Assembly (NCBI GenBank): GCA_013041925.1
Contig: JABDRB010000013.1
Location: 124,001-188,000, forward strand
Direction: 5' to 3'
Source: Akkermansiaceae bacterium
GTDB taxonomy: Bacteria > Verrucomicrobiota > Verrucomicrobiia > Verrucomicrobiales > Akkermansiaceae
Length of the DNA: 64,000 bases
Within the stretch, counting starts at the first letter, position 1, and each line of letters begins with the position of its first letter. Shown in pieces: positions 16,376 through 23,725 of the stretch. Both the position numbers and the translations under genes were made by a program. Below the pieces are notes generated by a model. That model saw nothing but the letters and a program-made list of their open reading frames with translations. It was not told where the DNA came from and made no database searches.

Positions 16376-18817
16376 TCAGCGTCGCGGGTTGCCCACGATC
16401 TCGACCTCTAGGTCTTCCCCTGCCTTCAGGAACACACTCACGGCATCCGCCCCCGCCTCCCGCACGGGCGCCTTCGTGCGGAGTTCATTGATGCCGCGAC
16501 GGCAGATGAGCCGGATCCATTGGTCCTTGCGGGAGCGCAGGGTCACCCGGACCATTCCCTTGGCATCGTCCCACTCGAGCGAAGGGATGGAGGCTTCGGT
16601 CCGGCACTGGATACCGCGGATGCGACCCTTGGGTAGTTTTGGCGACCACGCTGGCAGCAACTCAATCTCGCCGGGCCGCGAATCAACCAGAGTCTCCACA
16701 AGCACAGCGGGCAGTGCGCAAAGCATGTCGGTGTTGGGAATGTGATTGGGGTTGTGATTGGTGAGCAGTCCGTTGAGGATGTAATCGTTACGCAGCAGCG
16801 CCAGCAGATTGCCGTGAGCCAACTCGGCATGCTCGACGCGCGCCGCACAGAAGGCGCGCATCACATAACCGTGGGCGGAGTGATTGCCGGGGCGACGCTT
16901 TTCTAGAGCAACCCGCATCGCTTGATGCAAGCGCGGCGCGTTTTCACGGCGAATTTCGTGGGCTGGCCAGACCGGGTAGGCCAAGGACATGTGACGATGA
17001 TCGTAGTGATCGTCGATGTCGGCGCGCGCCCACTCCTTGAAGGCGCCTTCTTTGTTGATCAGGTAGGGCGGAAAGCGCTCGAGCATCCGCTCGAGAGAGG
17101 CGGCCTTGTCGGGCTTGATTTCAAGAATTCGGTAGGCGCTGATGAGATGGGTGATGGCCTGCTTGGCGGCCGCGATGTCGATCACCGCGTTGGCGGAGGG
17201 CCCTTGGGCTTCGTTTTCTGGCGAATAGGACGGCGCAAAGAACCAATGGCCGTCTTCATCGGCATCGGTAAGAAAATCCTCGTAGAAGGCCACCGTCTGC
17301 TCGAGGTGAGGCAGCAGGCGCTCGCGGAGGAATTGCTGATCTCCGGTGATGGTGAACTGTTCGTAGAGCGGGGACATCAGCCAGGCACAACCGGAGGTCC
17401 AGAAGTGGCCGGGCCATTTCGAAAAGTGGGTGAGGTAGGCTTCGCGCCCGGAGGTGCGGGCGTTGGTAAGATAGCCCTCGCAGCCGTAGATGTGGCGCGC
17501 ATTGACCTTCCAACTCGGAGCGATTTCCTCGATTAGGTTCCAGTAACTCTCGAGGGCCTCCGGCATGTTGCACACCGTCGCGGCGGCAATTTGGATGTTG
17601 AGGTTGGTGTCGAGGGTGAAGTCTCCCGACCATGTCGGCTTCCAACTGCCATTCCAGATTCCACAGAGGTTCGGCGGATAATGACCGCTCGAAGAAAGCA
17701 GGGCAAAGCGGCCCATATCGAACATCTTCTGCAACAGCATCGGGTCGATGGAATCGGAGGCCTTTTGGCGGGCGAGCAATTCCTCGGTGGCGTGGTGCGA
17801 GACTTCCGTCCCGGCGAGATGCAGTGACACCCGCTCCATGATTGGTCGGTGAATCAGCTCGTGACCGGCCAGCAGGTCACCGTAAACGGCAGGCAGGGCT
17901 GCGAGCGCGCGGCGGGTGGCCTCGACCCGCGAATCCGCAAAGTCATCAAGTGCCTCGACCCGGGTCAGGAGCAGCACACGCGTCGCCTGGTTGATCTCGA
18001 CCCCGTTGGCGGTGGCCACCGACCGCCCCCCCTCGACGATCACGCGGCAGACCACTTCATAGCCACGGGCGGTCTTGTCGTATTTTTTGCGCAGCACCAG
18101 CCATTCGGGCGTGGCCCGCATTTCACCGCCGGGGAGTTCAAGGGCGAGCGAGAGCGGGAAGGCGGCTCCCTCACAGTGGATTTCCTGGACCACTACATTG
18201 TCGCGCCGCGAGACGAACACGCTGCGCCTCCATGGACCCGTTCCATCCTGCCAGCGAACCACGGCCTCCCCAGTCATGAAGTCCAGGCTCCTGAGGTAGC
18301 CTTCGGCCGGGCCATTGGCCGGAGTCTCCAAGCGCATCGAGCAAGCCGGGTGGTAGCGGTCGGTGTGAACGATGCCCTCGTAGCCGTTGTCCTTGGCAAC
18401 CGTCAGCGAGTGCTCCAGCGCTTCCTGGTATTTTCCACCACGCATCAGGCGGCGAATCTCCGGCAGGGCACCGGCCATGCGCGGCGGCAGCGGACGCTCC
18501 TCAAGCCGCGGATTGAACAGCCGCTCGTGGTTGATCACAACCTGCTCCTGCCACGGTTGACCAAACACCGTGGCCCCCTGCACTCCGTTGCCGGTGGGGA
18601 TGCCATCGGCCCAGCGCTGGGCGGGCGAAATGCTGCAGTATCCCTTGGCCGGGTGCACCGCCGCCCTTTGGGCGAGTGGCATCGGCCTCACCAGCGAATC
18701 CAAATCTGATGCTGGATCAGTGGCGGAGGAAGCCAAACCTCCCGAACCCAGCAGCAAGAGCAGCAAGAGCGGCAGTATAGCCGGAATCAGGCGAGGAAGG
18801 CGAGGAGTTGAGGTCAT
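16376..18817 (-). CDS. glycoside hydrolase family 95 (alpha-L-fucosidase/galactosidase type)
   Basis: This is an exported GH95 enzyme of about 813 residues that should cleave alpha-L-fucosyl (or alpha-L-galactosyl) ends from glycans. A poly-leucine signal peptide follows the ATG at 18817. A longer frame reaches 18883 but adds 22 residues ahead of the signal. The N-terminal domain has WADGIPTGNGVQGATVFG. The barrel carries NLCGIWNGSWKP, a DTNLNIQ motif near 404 with the two asparagines that assist water activation, and PSYSPEN near 534 with the general acid glutamate. Catalytic residues therefore look intact. GC content is high, like the sulfatase relic downstream. Flanked by two sulfatases, it fits sulfated fucose-containing polysaccharide breakdown. 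A change to L-galactosidase specificity cannot be excluded. Confidence 0.9.
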   Translation of the reverse strand: MTSTPRLPRLIPAILPLLLLLLLGSGGLASSATDPASDLDSLVRPMPLAQRAAVHPAKGYCSISPAQRWADGIPTGNGVQGATVFGQPWQEQVVINHERLFNPRLEERPLPPRMAGALPEIRRLMRGGKYQEALEHSLTVAKDNGYEGIVHTDRYHPACSMRLETPANGPAEGYLRSLDFMTGEAVVRWQDGTGPWRRSVFVSRRDNVVVQEIHCEGAAFPLSLALELPGGEMRATPEWLVLRKKYDKTARGYEVVCRVIVEGGRSVATANGVEINQATRVLLLTRVEALDDFADSRVEATRRALAALPAVYGDLLAGHELIHRPIMERVSLHLAGTEVSHHATEELLARQKASDSIDPMLLQKMFDMGRFALLSSSGHYPPNLCGIWNGSWKPTWSGDFTLDTNLNIQIAAATVCNMPEALESYWNLIEEIAPSWKVNARHIYGCEGYLTNARTSGREAYLTHFSKWPGHFWTSGCAWLMSPLYEQFTITGDQQFLRERLLPHLEQTVAFYEDFLTDADEDGHWFFAPSYSPENEAQGPSANAVIDIAAAKQAITHLISAYRILEIKPDKAASLERMLERFPPYLINKEGAFKEWARADIDDHYDHRHMSLAYPVWPAHEIRRENAPRLHQAMRVALEKRRPGNHSAHGYVMRAFCAARVEHAELAHGNLLALLRNDYILNGLLTNHNPNHIPNTDMLCALPAVLVETLVDSRPGEIELLPAWSPKLPKGRIRGIQCRTEASIPSLEWDDAKGMVRVTLRSRKDQWIRLICRRGINELRTKAPVREAGADAVSVFLKAGEDLEVEIVGNPRR

Positions 18818-18945
18818 TGCGGTAGAGGGGCGATTTAGTGTCAAGGTGTCGATAACCGTAGTGTCGTGCTCCAGTCGCCACACAGCACTGGCAACAAATT
18901 AGTTGACTGAACTGAGCGGAAGGTCAACACTACAAGCAGTATTTT

Positions 18946-20403
18946 ATGAAAAATGCCATTCTCACCGTCTCGCTTTTACTTATCGCCGCGACCGCATCGG
19001 CCAAGAAGCCCAACTTCATCTTCATCCTCTCTGATGATGTCGCCCAAGGTGATCTTGGCGTCTATGGTCAGAAGTTAATCAAGACCCCGAACCTCGACCG
19101 CTTGGCCAACGAGGGCACGCGCTACACCCAAGCCTACTGCGGCACTACCGTATGCGCCCCATGCCGCACCTCTTTCTACACCGGACTGCATTCGGGGAAC
19201 AGTCCCGTGCGGGGCAATTACGCGATGATACCTGAGGGCCAATATCCCATCCCCGATGGAATTGTTACTGTCGGCGAAATCGCCAAGGCGGCTGGCTATC
19301 AAACGGCCACCTTCGGCAAATGGGGTATGGGCTTTTTCGACACCGAAGGTGCTCCCAAAAAGCAAGGCATGGATCACTTTTTTGGCTATAATTGCCAGCG
19401 CCACGCGCATTCCTATTTCCCCACCTACCTTTACAACGATTCCCAGCCCGTCACCCTACCCGGCAATAACGGCCGCGACGTCGGCGAGACTTATGCCCAG
19501 GAGATCATCCAACGCGACATGGTGCATTGGCTCAAACAGAACGGAAAGAACCCTTTCTTCATGTTTTATGCTTTCACCATCCCCCACGGTCGCTATGAGA
19601 TCGATGACTTCGGCATTTACGCCGACAAACCATGGTCCGACAAGCAGAAGGCCTATGCCGCCATGGTCACCCGCCTCGACTCGGACGTTGGAGAGTTGGT
19701 GGATACCCTCAAGGAACTCGGTGTGGCCGAGAATACCCTCATCGTCTTTGGCGGTGATAATGGCTCATCCTTCGATCCGAACAGCGACATCGGCAAACTC
19801 TTCAATCAAACCATGGACGGTAAGTTGCGGGGCTTCAAACGTGGCATGTATGAAGGTGCCCTGCGCCAGGCTTCCTTTGCCTGGTGGCCCGGCACGGTCC
19901 CAGCCGGACGCGTTACTGACGAGCCCTGGGCCTACTGGGATCTGATGCCAACCTTCCTGGACATGACTGGAACCACCACCCCCGAAGGCTACCGCACCGA
20001 TGGGCATTCGCTGCTGGATTTTCTGAAGGGCGGGCCCGCGCCGAAACGTGATTACTTCTACTGGGAAATCCATGAGGGTGGCGGTGCCAAGTGTGCCGCC
20101 CGCTGGGATGATTGGAAAGCCGTGTCCACCCACCCCGATAAACCGATCGAGATCTACAACCTCGCCAAAGACCCCGGCGAAAAGAATAACCTCGCAAACG
20201 AGCACCCGGAGTTAATCAAGCACGCAAAGGAAATCTTTGACGACGCGCATACCCCCAATCTGGATTGGCCGCTCGACCGCCGCACGGAGAAGCAAAACAA
20301 ACTCAGCCGGGAAGCATGGAAGATCAAGCGCCAACGCGACCAGTCCGGCTGGGTGCCACCAAATGCCCAAGCCCTACCGGATTATTTGGCGCGACCCCAA
20401 TGA
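18946..20403 (+). CDS. secreted sulfatase (arylsulfatase A-like, S1)
   Basis: This 485-residue sulfatase has a signal peptide over residues 1-19. [11 protein letters not shown] supplies the metal aspartates, CAPCR (Cys70) is the formylglycine site, and GKWGMG and FGGDNGSS are further active-site segments. The second cysteine inside the motif (C-A-P-C-R) is unusual but still matches CxPxR. The C-terminal subdomain has [17 protein letters not shown] and the [12 protein letters not shown] motif. It is divergently oriented from the GH95 gene across about 130 bases, so the two could share a regulated promoter region. Its base composition is less extreme than that of the 14150-15691 sulfatase, so the two need not be a recent duplication. 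Confidence 0.9.
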   Translation: MKNAILTVSLLLIAATASAKKPNFIFILSDDVAQGDLGVYGQKLIKTPNLDRLANEGTRYTQAYCGTTVCAPCRTSFYTGLHSGNSPVRGNYAMIPEGQYPIPDGIVTVGEIAKAAGYQTATFGKWGMGFFDTEGAPKKQGMDHFFGYNCQRHAHSYFPTYLYNDSQPVTLPGNNGRDVGETYAQEIIQRDMVHWLKQNGKNPFFMFYAFTIPHGRYEIDDFGIYADKPWSDKQKAYAAMVTRLDSDVGELVDTLKELGVAENTLIVFGGDNGSSFDPNSDIGKLFNQTMDGKLRGFKRGMYEGALRQASFAWWPGTVPAGRVTDEPWAYWDLMPTFLDMTGTTTPEGYRTDGHSLLDFLKGGPAPKRDYFYWEIHEGGGAKCAARWDDWKAVSTHPDKPIEIYNLAKDPGEKNNLANEHPELIKHAKEIFDDAHTPNLDWPLDRRTEKQNKLSREAWKIKRQRDQSGWVPPNAQALPDYLARPQ

Positions 20404-20593
20404 ATATCTGCTACCCTTTGCCAACAGTCAATGGGGGGCTCAAAGAGCTCCGCAGGCAGACTGCTACATGGGTGTAGGCTCCCTCGCCTACATCGAGCGA
20501 TTTTGATTCGCTCAATCATTTCCCGTAAAACCGCATAACCTCTCGACCAACGAGAATGAGAACTCGCTAGGAGGCCAGAAAAATTAAATCTTA

Positions 20594-21064
20594 TTGCCGA
20601 ATTTAGGATCTGCACTCAGTCGTGCCCCACTCCTGACATCCCGCAGGTGTCCGATAAAGCGACCAAAAAACATTTGTAACCTCCAAACCCGTGAACTTTT
20701 GAGATCATCTGCTCTCCTGACCCTGGCATTCCTCGCGATGGCTTTTCAAGCCTTCGCTACAGGCCCCGATTTTGTCACCCGGATCCAGCCCATGCTGGAA
20801 CTGAATTGTGTGCGCTGTCATAACGACGATAAAGCCAAAGGAGGCCTGCGCATGCATACCTTCGATGCCCTCATTGAGGGTGGCGATATCGAGGAGGCCG
20901 TTGTTCCCGGTGATCCTACTGCCAGCGAAATGCTCGTCCGCCTTCATCTTCGCACGATTGACGAAGGGGTAATGCCACAAAAAGGCCGAGCGCTGGAACC
21001 CGAGGAAGTCGCCACGCTCGAAGCGTGAATCAAAGCGGGCGCTCACTGGCCGGAAGGCGTGGTT
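20594..21064 (+). pseudogene. broken PSCyt1-type c-type cytochrome gene
   Basis: A hydrophobic leader (LLTLAFLAMAFQAFA) precedes a Planctomycete-type cytochrome C domain with heme motif CVRCH and then KAKGGLRM. The domain normally ends in an LEAWIKAGAxWP helix. Here the tryptophan codon is TGA (21026-21028), after which IKAGAHWPEG continues in the same frame for a few codons before the sequence loses family character. No DUF1549 or DUF1553 partner domain follows, whereas intact relatives in this window are 640-850 residues. It is a 3'-truncated pseudogene. The only in-frame starts before the leader are TTG codons. It marks the end of the accessory block. Confidence 0.75.
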
Positions 21065-21176
21065 CTCACTGAAAAAAACCGCCACCCGTCAAGCGCGTCA
21101 CCATTCCAGAACGCATCCCCGTTTCCGCTGCCAATAATGCTCGCAGGACGCGGCAACTCCTGATTACCATGTCGAT

Positions 21177-21476
21177 ATGGAAACACGCGTGCACCTCCCA
21201 GATATGGAACCACCGGCGAGCATCACCGAGGTAATGATCGCCCTCCGCAGCCAGAAACTCGAACCCAAGCATGAACAAAAAGATTGGGGCGACTGGATTA
21301 GCTTTTCGGGTCAGCAGACTGTGATCAGCATCGAGTCGATGCGTGGGCTCGCCAGCTCCGCCACCGTCGAGCACACCGAGAGCGATGGCGATGCCATCAA
21401 TCAGCAAATCCTTAGCGCCTTTGGCCAACTCGGCTGGTTAGGATCCGATGAAGAAGGAGAATTCAGGCTGGACTAA
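21177..21476 (+). CDS. small protein of unknown function
   Basis: I do not recognise this 99-residue, acidic, soluble protein (starts METRVHLPD). It has no signal peptide, membrane segment or cysteine pair. It lies 29 bases before the next small gene and could form a unit with it and the flavoprotein at 21893. The composition (balanced charged residues, no low complexity) looks like a real folded domain. No function is proposed. Confidence 0.6.
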   Translation: METRVHLPDMEPPASITEVMIALRSQKLEPKHEQKDWGDWISFSGQQTVISIESMRGLASSATVEHTESDGDAINQQILSAFGQLGWLGSDEEGEFRLD

Positions 21477-21504
21477 ACCACCATCCTCATCAACGGTTCA
21501 CGGC

Positions 21505-21900
21505 ATGCGCATCATCCCCATTAAAGACGCCGTTTTTGAAAAAATCGAAGACGCTCTGAGCGAACGCCAAGAGGAAACCCAGCTTGAGGTGCTTGCCGGC
21601 ATCGATTGCGACGACCAGGACCTCGCCAACCAGGATGAGCTTGGCGAGGAGGATCCGGTTGCCACCATCGAACTGATCGTGCAATGGCTCCCCGACACCG
21701 GCGAGGGGGTGCTCGATTGGTTTTTTGTGCGTGTTTCCGGCATGGAAACCAACCCGCCAGATGTCCAACACGGCGGCCCCCTGCTTGGGTTCAACTGCCA
21801 GGGCGCAGAACCAGACCTCGACGCCCTCATTCTAAGTGCTGTTGGCGCCCTCAACCAAGCCGTCGAATGGGCTGAATTCGAGCTCGAAGAAGATGCCTAA
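21505..21900 (+). CDS. small acidic protein of unknown function
   Basis: This is an unrecognised protein of about 131 residues, strongly acidic, with runs such as DCDDQDLANQDELGEEDP. I chose the ATG at 21505 (MRIIPIKDAVFEKIEDAL); a frame opening at 21448 would overlap the preceding gene. Its stop overlaps the start of the HI0933-type flavoprotein by 8 bases (ATG at 21893), so the two are probably translationally coupled. The middle segment resembles a single alpha/beta domain, but no family can be named. Confidence 0.65.
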   Translation: MRIIPIKDAVFEKIEDALSERQEETQLEVLAGIDCDDQDLANQDELGEEDPVATIELIVQWLPDTGEGVLDWFFVRVSGMETNPPDVQHGGPLLGFNCQGAEPDLDALILSAVGALNQAVEWAEFELEEDA

Positions 21901-23131
21901 GGATCCACCATGGGACCTCATCGTGGTCGGTGGCGGTGCCGCCGGATTTTTTGCCGCGATCACCTATGCTGAAAAAGCGGGTCCTGGATGCCGGGTGCTC
22001 ATTCTTGAAAAATCCCCGCAGGTTCTCGGCAAGGTGAAGATCTCAGGTGGGGGGCGATGCAACGTCACCCACGCATGCTTCGACCCGAAACAACTCACGC
22101 GTTATTACCCGCGCGGCCACAAGTCACTGATCGGACCATTCCACCGGTGGGGAGCGTCCGATACCGTCGATTGGTTTTGCCAGCGTGGTGTGCTGCTTAA
22201 AACCGAACCCGACGGACGCATGTTTCCGGTGACCGATGACTCCCAGACGATCATCGACTGCCTCACGCGTTCCGCCAGCAGCGCTGGCGTGATCGTGCAC
22301 ACCTCCACTGGAGTGCCATCCGTCATCGCCACGGAGACAAGCGACGCTCGGTTTCAGATCACCACAGAAAAAGGCAAACATTTGCTAGCCCGCTCACTCC
22401 TCCTTGCCACCGGCGGCACTCGCCTCGCCGCAGGCGCAAAATTAGCCCAATCGCTCGGTCACCCACTCGTGCCGAACGTCCCGTCGCTTTTTGCGTTCAA
22501 GATCACCGACCCCCGGATCAACGACTTACCTGGCATCTCACTGACCCATACACACATTTCCGTCAAGGGAACCCAACTCACATCAGACGGACCCTTGCTC
22601 ATCACCCACCACGGCCTGAGCGGACCCGCCGTCCTCAAACTCTCCGCATGGGGCGCACGTGAATTGCACAACCAGCAATACCATTTCACCCTCACCATCA
22701 ACTGGCTTCCCAAACTGGATGTAGCCACCATCCTGAGGGAAACCCGCCAAAGTTGGGGCAAGCGCCGCGTGTGCGGTCGCGCTCCCTTTGAATCATTCCC
22801 CAAACGACTCTGGGAACGACTCTGCATCGCAGCGGGCGTCGAGGACGACGGCACATGGTCGCAACTCGACAAGTCCACCACGACCCGACTGCTTACCGAG
22901 CTCATATCAGGAAATTTTCAAGTCACGGGAAAGAGCCTCAACAAAGACGAGTTTGTCACCTGCGGTGGAGTTCAACTCAGCGACGTCCAGCTCAAAACGA
23001 TGGAGAGCAAAATCCAGTCGGGTCTCTATTTTGCGGGTGAGATATTGGATATCGATGGTGTCACCGGCGGCTTCAATTTTCAGAATGCGTGGACGACTGG
23101 CTTCTTAGCGGGCACCGCGGTCAGCACCTGA
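21893..23131 (+). CDS. HI0933/YhiN-family FAD-dependent oxidoreductase
   Basis: This flavoprotein of about 412 residues is of the HI0933 type. The dinucleotide-binding GGGAAGFFAA is near the N-terminus, followed by LEKSPQVLGKVKISGGGRCNVTH, the most recognisable family segment. Further on are RMFPVTDDSQ, LLATGG, HHGLSGPAVL, TCGGVQL and the C-terminal FAGEILDIDGVTGGFNFQ. All expected blocks are present. The ATG at 21893 places the FAD loop at the normal distance from the start. The biochemical role of this family is poorly known. It probably shares a transcript with the small gene it overlaps. Confidence 0.92.
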   Translation: MPKDPPWDLIVVGGGAAGFFAAITYAEKAGPGCRVLILEKSPQVLGKVKISGGGRCNVTHACFDPKQLTRYYPRGHKSLIGPFHRWGASDTVDWFCQRGVLLKTEPDGRMFPVTDDSQTIIDCLTRSASSAGVIVHTSTGVPSVIATETSDARFQITTEKGKHLLARSLLLATGGTRLAAGAKLAQSLGHPLVPNVPSLFAFKITDPRINDLPGISLTHTHISVKGTQLTSDGPLLITHHGLSGPAVLKLSAWGARELHNQQYHFTLTINWLPKLDVATILRETRQSWGKRRVCGRAPFESFPKRLWERLCIAAGVEDDGTWSQLDKSTTTRLLTELISGNFQVTGKSLNKDEFVTCGGVQLSDVQLKTMESKIQSGLYFAGEILDIDGVTGGFNFQNAWTTGFLAGTAVST

Positions 23132-23255
23132 TTAATCGGAAATGCCTGCCTGATTTGCTATTTGCCGGAAAGGGGACGGGCGTGTATGTTTTAGTGTTGG
23201 CGGACGACCCTACGATTGAAAAAGACGCCCAAACACCCAACCCACCCCCACAACG

Positions 23256-23597
23256 ATGAAACGATCCTATCAAGCACTCACATTCTGCGCGTTAACGGCT
23301 CTCCCCTTAGGAAGCTCCGTCGCTAGTCAACCGACTGCCCCCCGAGGAGCATCCACCGAATTCAAAGCGGAAGCTCCGGCCCAAAAAACCATCAACTTAA
23401 CCATCACGGGCATGCGCTGAGGCGTTGGCTGCGTAGCCAAAGTGCGGTCCGCACTCGTAGGTGTTGAAGGTGTTTCCAATGCCGTTGTCAGTATGCCCGA
23501 CAAGGCAGTGGTCACGGCCAAAAGCAGCGTTAGCCATGATGCCCTGATCAAAGCGGTCAAAGCCGCTGGCTATGGCGCATCTGTAGCTGCCGATTAA
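23256..23597 (+). CDS. candidate selenoprotein: secreted MerP-like HMA-domain protein with TGA-encoded Sec55
   Basis: Translating through the TGA at 23418-23420 gives 113 residues. The first part is a signal peptide (SYQALTFCALTALPLGSSVA), followed by a short linker and one heavy-metal-associated domain. The metal motif reads GMR-U-GVG-C, followed by VAKVRSALVGVEGV and DALIKAVKAAGYGA, a complete HMA fold. TGA replaces the first metal-binding cysteine, and the C-x3-C spacing resembles the C-P-V-G-C variant of this family. The frame before and after is undamaged, a SECIS-like hairpin follows the TGA, and a strong terminator closes the gene. The protein would work in the periplasm, binding a thiophilic or selenophilic metal, possibly mercury or copper. 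A Cys-to-stop pseudogene is the main alternative. The gene stands alone, convergent with ftsH. Confidence 0.72.
23421..23460 (+). promoter_or_regulatory. putative bacterial SECIS element after the in-frame TGA
   Basis: AGTGCG (23441-23446) and CGCACT (23450-23455) form a perfect 6-bp stem with a GTC loop. The loop opens with G, 26 bases after the TGA, inside the 16-37 range expected for bacterial SECIS, and the apical bases read GGUC as in the E. coli fdhF element from memory. An outer CTGCG/CGTAG pairing (23429-23433 with 23456-23460) could extend it past a 5' bulge. No folding energy was computed. Confidence 0.6.
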
Positions 23598-23631
23598 ACC
23601 CGACCAAAAAGAACCCGACTCAAATGTCTAA

Positions 23632-23660
23632 GGCACGGCTGCGTCGCCGTGCCTTTTTTT
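23632..23660 (+). terminator. intrinsic terminator after the HMA gene
   Basis: GGCACGGC and GCCGTGCC make a perfect 8-bp stem around a 6-base loop, followed directly by seven T. It lies 35 bases after the TAA of the candidate selenoprotein and shows that this short gene is a real transcription unit. On the other strand there is no comparable T-run for ftsH. Confidence 0.92.
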
Positions 23661-23725
23661 AGGGTTTCCCCACATCGATGCACGACGCCGGCTTGGCTCC
23701 GTGGCAGTTGCGCTACGGACGCTGC

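Noticed and set aside
17849-18709. 286-codon open frame opposite the GH95 gene
   Set aside because: High GC keeps antisense frames open here. The minus-strand protein has all GH95 motifs, and this one is rich in Arg/His with no family features.
20594-21028. The TGA at 21026 as a second selenocysteine codon
   Set aside because: It replaces a conserved tryptophan rather than a cysteine, and the reading frame decays soon after.
23256-23597. TGA translated as tryptophan genome-wide
   Set aside because: Several intact genes here end in TGA (for example the stops at 20401-20403 and 59860-59862), so TGA is an ordinary stop in this organism.
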